Assembly (NCBI RefSeq): GCF_014202495.1
Contig: NZ_JACHHA010000011.1
Span: forward strand, 16,401 to 80,400
DNA length: 64,000 nucleotides
Source of the DNA: Cerasibacillus quisquiliarum
GTDB lineage: Bacteria > Bacillota > Bacilli > Bacillales > Amphibacillaceae
Reading direction: 5' to 3'
A program made the position numbers and the translations under genes. The notes below the pieces were generated by a model. That model was not told the origin of the DNA and ran no database searches. It saw only the letters and a list, made by a program, of their open reading frames with translations. Numbering within the stretch: position 1 is the stretch's first letter; each line of letters opens with the position of its first letter. This document shows, piece by piece, positions 18,586 to 27,582 of the stretch.

Positions 18586-18902
18586 GTTATCACACTCCTT
18601 ATTTTTTTGTTTTTTTTACTAAATACCATGAATAGTCAATCAATGCCTACTATATTCAATAGATTTTTTATTGGCAAGAGTCTATTAGACTATATTTTTA
18701 TTACTTTACGAAGTGGTATACAGTGGTAGGTATTTTTAGCAAATAGAATAAGGTCTAAAGCACGACATTTTTTAAAAATACATTTAAAAGATAAAATAAA
18801 AAAAGAAAAATAATGCTTTTGTCCTAGTAAAATACTAGCGTGATTTTTCATAATTTAATTATGACTTTAAAATATTTTTTCATGATTTATTACTATTTAA
18901 AC
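18586..18902. other. Intergenic stretch upstream of the LPXTG gene
   Basis: AT-rich region holding the AAGGAG ribosome binding site of the LPXTG gene and presumably its promoter. Poly-A and poly-T tracts are present. I see no gene, repeat or stable hairpin here. Confidence 0.45.
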
Positions 18903-18934
18903 AAAAAACCCCTATTAACTTAAGTCATAGGGGT
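18903..18934 (-). terminator. Terminator overlapping the stop codon of the 18920 gene
   Basis: ACCCCTAT (18908-18915) pairs with ATAGGGGT (18927-18934). The A-run at 18903-18908 gives the U-tract on the minus strand. The stop codon at 18920-18922 lies inside the loop, so the end of the coding sequence is part of the terminator. Confidence 0.9.
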
Positions 18935-19894
18935 GGAATCATCTTCTAATTTTTCTTGTTTACTTATTTCTTTTTTATTATTCTCTAAGTGTTTTATGTC
19001 GTGATTAGAAAGGATATTCTTTATGTCATCTGCATCATTAACAACATCATTCTCTTCTTGTTCTAGCGTTTGATTTTCGTTTTCTTGTTGAATTGAAGTG
19101 CTTCCTTCCTTAGCAACTTTTTTATTTCTCTTCTCTGTTGAGTCAGTCATGTCTTTATATCCTTGTATAACCCGCTTCTCATCTAAAGTCCGACTCATTT
19201 CTTGAATCCATTCACTCAGCAAATCATCCGCTTTTTCAATACTTGCAATATATCGTGTATTAGATAATGGCTTGTCACCAATTGTCGCATGTGTATGTGT
19301 AATCATTTTTCCAAAGCTTAGGGATGGTCGAAAGAATGTTTTAACCTCCTGATTAGATTGAGCTATTCCATCATCAGTCATATCACTCTCTTCATATTCT
19401 CCTTCGCCATGGAAATAAATTAAGTAACTTATAAAATAAACTTCTCCCCAATATGCATGTGTCATAACAAGTAGGACAAATGCAAATAGTGTGAGTAGAG
19501 CAGGGTAAAACACAACGTGTAAGGTTTGTCCCTCTTGATATGTAGGATTTGTGCGCTCGGCTATTATTTGTTCTATTTGTTCCGTACGATAAAAGATTTT
19601 ATTGGATTCCAATTGAGTCGTCACTAACGATAACGGGGACATTTCTTCATGATAAAAACGTGCTCTTTTCTGAAAACCTTTGACAACGAATAAAATACCA
19701 ACAGTGATAAGAAATATACTAATAATCAAAGTCAACCAGCCATTGCCCTGATCTTCTGACATGCTATTTCTCAATGTAAAAAGTTGAATAATTCCAATGA
19801 TAGCTACGAGACTGCCACTTCCGTAATATAATAATCCTTCCAATTTAAAAGGATTGTCCATCTCTTGTTCATCTCTAATATGCTGCTCAGACAT
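18920..19894 (-). CDS. Uncharacterised membrane protein
   Basis: 324 residues; I do not recognise the family. Two membrane helices near residues 23-42 (LYYGSGSLVAIIGIIQLF) and 52-70, a cytoplasmic-looking loop containing YRTEQIEQIIAERTNPTYQE, two more helices at about 125-160 (VVFYPALLTLFAFVLLVMTH), then a long hydrophilic C-terminus rich in Glu, Asn and Lys that may be disordered. The charge pattern puts the tail inside the cell by the positive-inside rule, with low certainty. It follows the OB-fold lipoprotein gene in the same direction but a terminator separates them. Confidence 0.75.
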   Translation of the reverse strand: MSEQHIRDEQEMDNPFKLEGLLYYGSGSLVAIIGIIQLFTLRNSMSEDQGNGWLTLIISIFLITVGILFVVKGFQKRARFYHEEMSPLSLVTTQLESNKIFYRTEQIEQIIAERTNPTYQEGQTLHVVFYPALLTLFAFVLLVMTHAYWGEVYFISYLIYFHGEGEYEESDMTDDGIAQSNQEVKTFFRPSLSFGKMITHTHATIGDKPLSNTRYIASIEKADDLLSEWIQEMSRTLDEKRVIQGYKDMTDSTEKRNKKVAKEGSTSIQQENENQTLEQEENDVVNDADDIKNILSNHDIKHLENNKKEISKQEKLEDDSTPMT

Positions 19895-19934
19895 AAAAAT
19901 ATCCCCTTTACTAACATCATCTAAAATAACAAAT

Positions 19935-19964
19935 AAAACAACCAGCTCGTCTACTGGTTGTTTT
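19935..19964 (-). terminator. Terminator of the 20050 lipoprotein gene
   Basis: AAAACAACCAG (19935-19945) pairs with CTGGTTGTTTT (19954-19964). The symmetric A/T flanks allow it to work on both strands; the gene upstream is on the minus strand. Confidence 0.85.
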
Positions 19965-20049
19965 GAAATCGTTCTTTTTATATTATAAAGAGGAACATCT
20001 ATAAACTAGAACATCCATATGATAAATATTATTTTAACAACATTTATCC

Positions 20050-20880
20050 TTAATCGATATTTATCTCAAATATGAAAGGTTTATAATCAAGATCGTAATT
20101 TTCAGATGAGCCTTCTGCATGAAATGTGAGTTTTTTTTCCTTCTGATCAATAGCCGGAAAAATAATGACTCCCTCTGTTTCAACGCCTGGTAATATTTCT
20201 GATTGAATTTCTGGTAAACCTGTTTCTAAATATGGCATGTTTTCTTCTAATTGTTTATTTCCGGCAATAAGCTTGGCATTAAAACTGTAAAAGTCAATTG
20301 TCACATCTGATTGATTGGAAATTTTCAAGTAAACGCGCGTTTCTTCATCTGCTAATTCTACTTTTTGTAGTTCCATATGATAGCCATGTTGGTTGATTTC
20401 TTCCTTAATTTCTATTGTGCGATTGGCCGGTGCCACTGCTGTCACATAATCAACGACCTCGAATTTCGTCGCTTCAATGACAGGTGCTTTAACGACACCA
20501 CCAAAAGCGTTTTCACCTTCAAACTCATCTTTCACAATACCTGTTACTTTGACATAATCATCTGTTTTTACTTTTAGATCCGTATCTAGCAATCCGACAA
20601 GTGTGTTTTTTCCACTGTTTATCGGATCAGCAAACATTTGGAAATACACACCGTCTTCATCTGCTTCTGGTTCATTAAAAACGATTCCTGTTAATTCCAC
20701 TTCATAGTCTTTGAATTGTTTCGGATTGCTGTACATTTTGTCAATATCTTCTTCAGATACGACACCCTTTGCCTCTGTTGTTTTGTTCTTTTTACTAATT
20801 GTGTCACTCGTTTCTTCTTCTCCACAGGCAACCATAAATAAAAACAAACCAATAACGATAAATAATAGCGATTTTTTCAT
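20050..20880 (-). CDS. Lipoprotein with OB-fold (tRNA_anti-like) and Ig-like domains
   Basis: 276 residues. A lipoprotein signal peptide ends in LFMVACGEE, with Cys19 as the lipid site. Residues 40-140 look like a tRNA_anti-like OB-fold: MYSNPKQFKDYEVELTGIVF, DDYVKVTGIVKDEFEGENAF. Residues 165-276 look like the beta-sandwich of DUF4352/DUF5067-type lipoproteins (VYLKISNQSDVTIDFYSFNA, LPGVETEGVIIFP). Such proteins sit on the outer face of the membrane; ligand unknown. It is similar in plan to the lipoprotein at 31990 but a different family. Confidence 0.82.
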   Translation of the reverse strand: MKKSLLFIVIGLFLFMVACGEEETSDTISKKNKTTEAKGVVSEEDIDKMYSNPKQFKDYEVELTGIVFNEPEADEDGVYFQMFADPINSGKNTLVGLLDTDLKVKTDDYVKVTGIVKDEFEGENAFGGVVKAPVIEATKFEVVDYVTAVAPANRTIEIKEEINQHGYHMELQKVELADEETRVYLKISNQSDVTIDFYSFNAKLIAGNKQLEENMPYLETGLPEIQSEILPGVETEGVIIFPAIDQKEKKLTFHAEGSSENYDLDYKPFIFEINID

Positions 20881-21153
20881 TAAAAACCTCTCCTCCTGAA
20901 TGATTTCATATTGAGCTTATCACATAGGTTATACAAATAAATGTATATATAAGCATTCTATTTTGAAAACATAGAATGTCACTAATTTGTAGGTTTTATA
21001 AAAAATAGGCTAGACTGATTGATATGTATGCTTTTGTCAACAATTATTTAGTAGATATCATGACCTCATAATAACCTCAGCTATTATAGAAAGCGATTTC
21101 AAATTAACTTAGAATGGATATAAGGAGTTAAAAATATTTAAGGAGTGGTTTAC

Positions 21154-22446
21154 ATGAAGGGGAAACAGACGGTTTATGTCAATGAGTTCACGGATGGTGT
21201 TCTTGATCCGAACAAAGAGATGGAATATGTCGTAAAGGACGGCGGATATATTGTTGCGAACACAGCGCCTGGTTGTTGGGGTCCCATGATTACGCCAGCC
21301 TTAAAAGGAGGACATGAAGTTACAAAGCCTGTCTATGTTGAAGGTGCAGAAGTTGGTGATGCCATTGCCATTTCTATAAAATCAATTCAAGTCACTTCTA
21401 TAGCCACATCTTCAGGTAATGACGAACCAGTAGAAGGACGTTTTACAGGCGATCCATTTATTGATGCGAAGTGCCCAACATGTGTAACCGTAAATCCTGA
21501 AACAGTTATTAAAGGAATCGGAGAAAAAGCAGTCCATTGTAAGACATGTGATACAGACATAACTCCGTTTATTTTTACCCATGGATATACTATGGCATTT
21601 AATGAGAATAAATCAGTTGGAGTGACACTACCTAAAGAATCCGCTGAAAAAATTGCCAAAAATGGCAAGCATTATATGGCTACACCTGAACATTCTATTC
21701 AAAATCCAATTGTAACATTTGCAAAGCATGATATGCCTGGAGTTGTTGCACGTTTACGTCCTTTCCTAGGTCAATTAGGAACAACACCAGCTCAGGCATT
21801 TCCAGACTCGCATAATGCTGGGGATTTTGGCCAAGCACTACTTCATGCACCACATGATTTCAGTATGACCGAAGAAGAATTAGAGGATCGTACAGACGGA
21901 CATATGGATGTTAACCGTGTTCGTGAAGGCGCTGTTCTAATATGCCCTGTTAAAGTACCAGGTGGGGGCGTCTATTTAGGAGATATGCATGCTATGCAAG
22001 GAAACGGTGAAATTGCTGGGCACACAACAGATGTTGCTGGTATTGTTAACCTACAAGTTCACGTTCTAAAAGATGTTCAATTAGAAGGTCCTGTTCTTTT
22101 ACCAGTCGAAGAAGATCTACCGTATCTAGCTAAACCGTTTAGCGAAGATGAAATCGCTCAAGCGAAAGCGTTAGGAAACTCATGGGGTGTAACTGAATTA
22201 GAAGAATCTCTTCCTGTATCTTTCATTGGTACTGGAAAAGATCTTAATGATGCGACAACAAATGGAATGGAAAGAGCAGCGAAGTTCTTTGGTATCTCAG
22301 TTCCAGAAGTAATGAACCGGGCAACCGTTACAGGTTCCATTGATGTTGGACGTCATCCCGGAGTTGTGACCGTTACATTCCTCGTTCCAAAAGAATATCT
22401 TGAAACAAGAAGTCTGTTAGAAATAGTGGAGAATCAATATTTATAG
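21154..22446 (+). CDS. Formamidase/acetamidase family protein
   Basis: 430 residues of the FmdA/AmdA family, which hydrolyses formamide or acetamide to ammonia and the acid. Landmarks are GGYIVANTAPGCWGPMITPA, HNAGDFGQALLHAPHDFSMT, GGGVYLGDMHAMQGNGEIAG and FLVPKEYLETRSLLEIVENQ. Residues 105-135 contain two CxxC knuckles (KCPTC and HCKTC) that could bind zinc. The start is ATG 21154 with AAGGAG eight bases upstream; a GTG nine bases earlier is less well placed. It stands alone, with its own terminator. Substrate is inferred from the family. Confidence 0.92.
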   Translation: MKGKQTVYVNEFTDGVLDPNKEMEYVVKDGGYIVANTAPGCWGPMITPALKGGHEVTKPVYVEGAEVGDAIAISIKSIQVTSIATSSGNDEPVEGRFTGDPFIDAKCPTCVTVNPETVIKGIGEKAVHCKTCDTDITPFIFTHGYTMAFNENKSVGVTLPKESAEKIAKNGKHYMATPEHSIQNPIVTFAKHDMPGVVARLRPFLGQLGTTPAQAFPDSHNAGDFGQALLHAPHDFSMTEEELEDRTDGHMDVNRVREGAVLICPVKVPGGGVYLGDMHAMQGNGEIAGHTTDVAGIVNLQVHVLKDVQLEGPVLLPVEEDLPYLAKPFSEDEIAQAKALGNSWGVTELEESLPVSFIGTGKDLNDATTNGMERAAKFFGISVPEVMNRATVTGSIDVGRHPGVVTVTFLVPKEYLETRSLLEIVENQYL

Positions 22447-22476
22447 TGATATAAAGATATATTCTTATCCTGCTGC

Positions 22477-22516
22477 GCCTCATAAGTTAGCGTTAATAAC
22501 TTATGAGGCTTTTTTA
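22477..22516 (+). terminator. Terminator of the formamidase gene
   Basis: GCCTCATAAGTTA (22477-22489) pairs with TAACTTATGAGGC (22497-22509), 13 perfect pairs, followed by TTTTTT. Confidence 0.95.
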
Positions 22517-22614
22517 TTTTTTGTTAATCGAGTGTTTCTCGTTGTTTGATAGTTTCTTATAATTTGTGTAGCTGAATGCTTTACTCCCTAATTTGTTCGA
22601 TTTTTTTCTGAAGT

Positions 22615-22945
22615 GTTGCAGAGTAGAGCCAAACACTCCACACGGTATATCAAGAATAACTAAAACCATGCGGAGTAGAGTCTTCCACTCCACACGGTAT
22701 ATCAAGAATAACTAAAACCATGCGGAGTAGAGTCTTCCACTCCTCACGGTATATCAAGAATAACTAAAACCATGCGGAGTAGAGCCAAACACTCCTCACG
22801 GTCTCATAAGAAAAACTAAAACCATGCGGAGTAGAGTCTTCCACTCCTCACGGTCTCATAAGAAAAACTAAAACCATGCGGAGTTCAGCAATCTACTTTT
22901 CACTGATGGTGAGTTTTTTCTAAAGGTGTGCAGAGTACGGCGGTC
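22615..22945. repeat. 52-bp-period intergenic hairpin repeat, locus C (about 7 units)
   Basis: The CGG of ACGG recurs at 22644, 22696, 22748, 22800 and 22852, an exact 52-base period; a diverged unit follows near 22880 and possibly another near 22930. Cores are GGAGTAGAGTCTTCCACTCC or GGAGTAGAGCCAAACACTCC, both with GGAGT/ACTCC arms. Linkers come in two types (TATATCAAGAATAACTAAAA and TCTCATAAGAAAAACTAAAA) arranged as runs, which suggests recent unit duplication. It lies between the formamidase terminator and the brnQ leader and shows no coding potential. Confidence 0.92.
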
Positions 22946-23090
22946 TCCCCATTGGGTGTGGCGGTTTTTCACAGTATCGCATCTAGTTTATTTATTCACC
23001 CTTTACAATAAAGCTATTATCGCAATCAATATCATATGCGTAGTCCTATGAGCTTCCAAGCGACATTCCAAAGAATTTTGAATTAGGTAT

Positions 23091-23131
23091 AAAAATCTCA
23101 AAAAATGTCCTTCATTTTTTGAGATTTTTTT
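23091..23131 (+). terminator. Intrinsic terminator upstream of brnQ
   Basis: AATCTCAAAAAATG (23094-23107) pairs with CATTTTTTGAGATT (23113-23126), a 14-bp stem followed by T's. It is 175 bases before brnQ and more than 600 bases after the formamidase terminator, so it ends either a small RNA arising in the 22950-23090 interval or an attenuated brnQ leader. Confidence 0.8.
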
Positions 23132-23146
23132 GCTAGAATAAAGCTA

Positions 23147-23214
23147 TTACTAAGAACTGAATTAATCGTCTGAATGAAAACGCTTGCATTTTTTGTATTG
23201 GACGTTCTTAGTAA
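23147..23214 (+). promoter_or_regulatory. 11-bp inverted repeat in the brnQ leader
   Basis: TTACTAAGAAC (23147-23157) and GTTCTTAGTAA (23204-23214) are exactly complementary with a 46-base interval, followed by AAAAAA. It could be a leader stem or a protein site. No known riboswitch consensus is recognised. Confidence 0.5.
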
Positions 23215-23306
23215 AAAACTTCCTTTAACTATGTATCTGTCGAACCCGATAAACATTACGACATACAGCGTTAAGGACATCATATGATCATTGAGAGGGG
23301 AAGCAG

Positions 23307-24647
23307 ATGAATAAACAATTATCTATTGGGCAACTTTTTGCAATCGGTTTCATGTTATTGGCTATGTTTTTAGGTGCTGGTAATACGATTTTTGCACCAA
23401 TGGTAGGCCAGTTAGCAGGTACCAATACATGGATTGCGATGACAGGATTTTTAATTACAGGGGTGGGACTTGTTCTGTTAGCAATTATTTCACTAGCTAT
23501 TTCTGGAGGTACCGTTGAACAGCTTGCTGGAAGGGTTGGACCACGCTTTGGTGTTTTCTTTTCAATCGCTTTATTTTTAACTTTGGGTCCAATTTATGTC
23601 ATACCACGGACAACATCTGTTGTTTATGAAGTGAGTATCGTTCCAGTTCTAGGCTCTAATATTTCGGGCAGTATGGTACTATTTATCTTCTCTACCATAT
23701 TCATCATATTAACAATTTTATTATCTTTAAATCCAGGAAAGTTCGTTGACCGACTTGGAAAAGTCATTACACCAGTGTTCGGAACACTGCTTTCAATATT
23801 GATTATTAAATCAATCGTGACACCAATGGGAACGCCAGGCGAACCACGTGAACCTTATATAGAAGATACATTTTTTAAAGGATTCGTCGAGGGTTACTAT
23901 ACAATGGACGTTTTAGCTGCTTTTATTTTTGGTGGAATTTTTATTAAAGCTATCAGTAATGCAGGCGTAACTGAAAAGAAAGCACAATCAGTTGTATTTA
24001 TTAAGTCAGGGATTATTACGATTATCGGATTAGCCATTTTACAGCTTTCCTTAGGTTGGATTGGCGCCTCTAGTGTCGAGGCAATTGGTTATGCAAATAA
24101 CGGCGGTGAAGTACTAGCGAACAGTGCAAGGTATTTATTCGGGGATATTGGGCTATTAATGATTGGAACGGTTATTTTCTTAACTGGGATTACGACAAAT
24201 ATTGCTTGTTTATCATCAGTTGCAGAATATTTCAACCGGATTTACCCAAAAATTTCTTATCGTCAATGGATTTATATATTAGCACTTGTCAGTTTGATCA
24301 TTACAAACTTTGGACTCGCTACCATTCTTGATATTGCATCACCTATTTTATTATTACTCTATCCACTGGCAATTGCTCTAATTATCTTATCCTTTACAAA
24401 CAATTGGTTTAAAGGACGCCGTGCTGTCTATGTTGGCACAATGATTGGAACTGGATTTGTTGCTTTACTTGATGCAATTAAGGATGCAGGCCTCTTCGTT
24501 GATACAATTAATCAAGCGTTTTCTTTTATTCCGCTATTTACAATCGGTGCTGGTTGGATTGTGACTGGTTTAATTGGTGCGATCATTGGATATATTTATA
24601 CATTGTTTAATGAAACGGAAGAACGTATATTACCGATAGAAAAATAA
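23307..24647 (+). CDS. brnQ: Branched-chain amino acid transporter (BrnQ/BraB, LIVCS family)
   Basis: 446 residues with about 12 membrane segments. LFAIGFMLLAMFLGAGNTIF near the N-terminus, GPIYVIPRTTSVVYEVSI and TTNIACLSSVAEYFNRIYPK are typical of LIVCS sodium- or proton-coupled importers of leucine, isoleucine and valine. The start ATG follows GAGGGGA. It is a single gene with a long structured leader and a bidirectional terminator after it. Confidence 0.95.
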   Translation: MNKQLSIGQLFAIGFMLLAMFLGAGNTIFAPMVGQLAGTNTWIAMTGFLITGVGLVLLAIISLAISGGTVEQLAGRVGPRFGVFFSIALFLTLGPIYVIPRTTSVVYEVSIVPVLGSNISGSMVLFIFSTIFIILTILLSLNPGKFVDRLGKVITPVFGTLLSILIIKSIVTPMGTPGEPREPYIEDTFFKGFVEGYYTMDVLAAFIFGGIFIKAISNAGVTEKKAQSVVFIKSGIITIIGLAILQLSLGWIGASSVEAIGYANNGGEVLANSARYLFGDIGLLMIGTVIFLTGITTNIACLSSVAEYFNRIYPKISYRQWIYILALVSLIITNFGLATILDIASPILLLLYPLAIALIILSFTNNWFKGRRAVYVGTMIGTGFVALLDAIKDAGLFVDTINQAFSFIPLFTIGAGWIVTGLIGAIIGYIYTLFNETEERILPIEK

Positions 24648-24669
24648 AATACCTTTTATATTTATATAG

Positions 24670-24715
24670 AAAAAGAGAGCAGCCTAGTAAATCTTCCTTA
24701 GGCCACTCTCTTTTT
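24670..24715. terminator. Bidirectional terminator between brnQ and the Bce-type permease
   Basis: AAAAAGAGAG plus GCCTA (24670-24686) pair with TAGGC plus CTCTCTTTTT (24699-24715), with a small internal mismatch. It sits between convergent genes and has A/T tails suited to both directions. Confidence 0.9.
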
Positions 24716-24724
24716 ATTCTATCA

Positions 24725-26608
24725 TTAAAGTGCTTTTTGAATTTGTTTTGTATAAAAATGACGTACAATAAAGAAATATACAACTTGAATAAACGCAAAG
24801 ACGCTAAGAACAATAACAGATTCATAAACGATATTATAATCGAAAAAGTGCTTCAATGCTGTCAAAGCAACAGCACCATGTATAAGTGCGACAATAATTG
24901 GTGCAAAAAATAGAATTGCTGTTTGACGACTAATGACTTTTTTCAACTCATCGTTTGTTAATCCTAATTTCGTAATGGCCTTGAATTTCTCCTGATCATT
25001 GTCTAAATCAGAGTATAAACGGAAGTATAAAAAGCTACCAGCTGAGACGAAAAAGACCGTCCCGATAAACAAACCAATAAATAATATCGGACCGTAAGCT
25101 CTTTCGATTTGATATACCATATAATCAATAGAAAAAGCATTATTATATTCAATAAAGCTTTCTGAAACTTTCTCACCGACTTCTATTAATTTCTCATCGG
25201 TTGCATCTAATATAACCCAAGCAGCAACGGTAGACTGCTTAACAGGTTCTGGAAGATATTTATAGTCATTGTCATTAATAATATAATATGCTTGCATTTC
25301 ATTAATGACAGCAGAAGAAATGGTGGAATAGGCTTGAATTTCCTTGCCATCTTTTAAGGGTATTTTCGTCTCCATCAGTTTTTCATCATTTTTAAAGTTA
25401 TTAATATTAGCATGATGGTCTTCTACAACGATGGCTTGATTTTCTTTCGGATCAACTGAATCCTCGTTGATTAACTTCGCAAGTCGATTATACTCTGAAG
25501 CTGTCACAATTAGAACTGGATAATCAACACCGATTTCATAATACTTACTTTCTATCACTTCTTGATTTGCCTTAACATTTTCCTCAGTTAATATTTTATT
25601 AACATCATTAACCTTTGCTTTAACATCTTCATCTTCCATCGAATTATATATGATGGAGTATGGATTTGCTTCGATGATTCCTTTCGTTAAATATGCCTGA
25701 AAACCAAATAACGTACCAATTGCACTAAAAGCAACAGTTGAGATAATCGCCACCATAAAAAATGTCCGTGCGTTATCTTTCATGCGAAATGATAAATCCG
25801 AGAATAACAGCATATTCGTCTTTTTCCAGAATATATGTTTATTTTTCTTCAAACGACGTATGACGAAAACACTTAGTTGCGTAAAGAAAAAATACGTACC
25901 GATCGTCACGACAATAACAACAGGCAGCAGCGCAAAAACAACTTGAACTCCCTCAACATATAAAGCAACGCCATAACCGACACTTAACAAAATAGCTGCT
26001 AAAATCGCCAAGAAGATCGATGCTTTAGGTTCTCCTTTCGATTGTTTATCTGATTTGATTAATTGTACGAGTTTTTTCGTCCGTAACACAAAGGTGACAA
26101 AAAATGAAATAACTAAAAACAGAATGATAAATGAAACTAAACTTAACAAGATTGCTTTTGTAGGAAAATAAAAATTTAATGTTTCATCGATGACGAGAAC
26201 ATTTTCCGCTATTAACAAAATGACTTTTGAAAATATAAGGCCAAATCCGATTCCAAATGTCGTGGCAAAAATTCCAATGATCATATTTTCAATAAAAGTC
26301 ATTCGCTTCACTTGACGTGATGACATACCTAAAAGCATCAATAATCCGAATTCTCTTTTTCGCGATTGTAAAAAAGCACTCATCGAATATAAGACGAAAA
26401 AGAATGAAAAAACATAGATGATGCCACCTGCGACTAACATCCCTTTCATCGCACTTGAAGGCATATCCCCTTCTTGAAAAGCAGGATGAAAAGCAAAATT
26501 AGCGAAGGTAAAAAAAACCATCACGGCAAACATACTACTTAAAAAATATGCAACATATAGTCGGCTATTACGAAACACATTATGAAGGGCGAACTGACGA
26601 AAAGTCAT
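24725..26608 (-). CDS. BceB-type FtsX-domain ABC permease
   Basis: 627 residues with ten predicted membrane helices arranged as in BceB: an N-terminal block (FRQFALHNVFRNSRLYVAYF), an FtsX core with SAFLQSRKREFGLLMLLGMS and SRQVKRMTFIENMIIG, a large extracytoplasmic domain of about 200 residues between helices 7 and 8 (about 325-515), and a final FtsX-like block (KAITKLGLTNDELKKVISRQ). Such transporters detoxify and sense cell-wall-active peptides. ATG 26608 is preferred since GGAGG is eight bases before it. It overlaps the ATPase gene by 29 bases. Confidence 0.92.
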   Translation of the reverse strand: MTFRQFALHNVFRNSRLYVAYFLSSMFAVMVFFTFANFAFHPAFQEGDMPSSAMKGMLVAGGIIYVFSFFFVLYSMSAFLQSRKREFGLLMLLGMSSRQVKRMTFIENMIIGIFATTFGIGFGLIFSKVILLIAENVLVIDETLNFYFPTKAILLSLVSFIILFLVISFFVTFVLRTKKLVQLIKSDKQSKGEPKASIFLAILAAILLSVGYGVALYVEGVQVVFALLPVVIVVTIGTYFFFTQLSVFVIRRLKKNKHIFWKKTNMLLFSDLSFRMKDNARTFFMVAIISTVAFSAIGTLFGFQAYLTKGIIEANPYSIIYNSMEDEDVKAKVNDVNKILTEENVKANQEVIESKYYEIGVDYPVLIVTASEYNRLAKLINEDSVDPKENQAIVVEDHHANINNFKNDEKLMETKIPLKDGKEIQAYSTISSAVINEMQAYYIINDNDYKYLPEPVKQSTVAAWVILDATDEKLIEVGEKVSESFIEYNNAFSIDYMVYQIERAYGPILFIGLFIGTVFFVSAGSFLYFRLYSDLDNDQEKFKAITKLGLTNDELKKVISRQTAILFFAPIIVALIHGAVALTALKHFFDYNIVYESVIVLSVFAFIQVVYFFIVRHFYTKQIQKAL

Positions 26609-27347
26609 TGTCATTCCCTCCTAATAACGAGAGTGTGTCAATGATTTTTTGGAAGAAGGCCTTTTGACTGTCTCCGCGATGAATTTCTGAATAAAGTCGG
26701 CCATCACGAATAAAAATAACCCGATCACTGTAACTTGCCGCTTGGGCATCATGTGTTACAAGTAACATCGTCGTATGTTCTTGTTTATTAATATGCGTAA
26801 GCATGTCCATCACATCACGAGATGATTTTGAATCTAAGTTTCCAGTCGGCTCGTCTGCTAATAAAAGCTTTGGGTGATGGATCGTCGCCCGTGCTATAGC
26901 GACGCGCTGTGCTTGCCCACCCGAAATTTCATATGTGCGTTTCTCCATAATATGTGAAATACCTAGCTTCTTAGCAATCATATCAGCTTTTTCTTTCATA
27001 TCTTTTACACGTTTTCCATCCAGTGTAAGTGGTAAAACAATGTTTTCCTCGACTGTTAGTGTGTTTAGCAAGTTAAAATCTTGAAAAACGAATCCTAACT
27101 GTTGACGGCGAAATTTTGCTAATTTATTTCGGCTCAATAGGTGTGGATTTTCTCCATCAATGAATATGTCTCCAGATGTTGGCTCGTCTATCGTTGCAAT
27201 TAAATTAAGTAATGTCGTCTTTCCACTTCCAGATGGTCCCATAATTGAAACGAACTCACCTTTTTCAACATCTAAGTCAATATCAGTTAAAGCACGATAA
27301 GGAACTTTTCCTTGATACACTTTATTAATCTTTTTTACTTGTAACAT
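26580..27347 (-). CDS. BceA-type ABC transporter ATPase
   Basis: 255 residues of the MacB/LolD/BceA class. Walker A GPSGSGKTTLL, Q-loop FVFQDFNLLNTLTVEENIVL, signature ISGGQAQRVAIARA, Walker B LLLADEPTGNLDSKSS and the switch histidine in LLVTHDAQAASYSDR are all present. The start follows AAAGGAGT. It is the first gene of the transporter pair, with the permease overlapping its end. A two-component pair lies upstream in the same direction, the usual Bce resistance layout, which points to response to peptide antibiotics; the peptide is unknown. Confidence 0.95.
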   Translation of the reverse strand: MLQVKKINKVYQGKVPYRALTDIDLDVEKGEFVSIMGPSGSGKTTLLNLIATIDEPTSGDIFIDGENPHLLSRNKLAKFRRQQLGFVFQDFNLLNTLTVEENIVLPLTLDGKRVKDMKEKADMIAKKLGISHIMEKRTYEISGGQAQRVAIARATIHHPKLLLADEPTGNLDSKSSRDVMDMLTHINKQEHTTMLLVTHDAQAASYSDRVIFIRDGRLYSEIHRGDSQKAFFQKIIDTLSLLGGNDNDFSSVRPS

Positions 27348-27435
27348 GTTCGTGTACTCCTTTACTTTATTTTTCTTCTAAGATTAGTGTATCGCGGATT
27401 TTATTATGATACGATCGATTATTCTTTCACTATGA

Positions 27436-27449
27436 TTACATTTATGTAA
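27436..27449 (-). promoter_or_regulatory. Palindrome upstream of the Bce-type transporter genes
   Basis: TTACATTTATGTAA is a 6-2-6 dyad, 87 bases upstream of the ATPase start. Bce-type response regulators bind dyads upstream of their transporter operon, so this is a candidate operator. The match to a consensus was not computed. Confidence 0.5.
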
Positions 27450-27582
27450 GATACATCTTAACAACATATATGCGATATTTATCTTTATTAAGAAAGAAAA
27501 ATGAATAAACAGGTTTTTAATACATATGATTTATGTGTCCTTAAAGGTGATGGTTCATTAATGGATAAGATTCGAAGGAAAA

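Noticed and set aside
22514..22705. Minus-strand ORF in the 52-bp repeat array
   Set aside because: It arises from repeat units, has no ribosome binding site and the period is not a multiple of three.
23098..23283. Minus-strand ORF in the brnQ leader
   Set aside because: It starts and ends in the terminator and inverted-repeat region, with no start signal.
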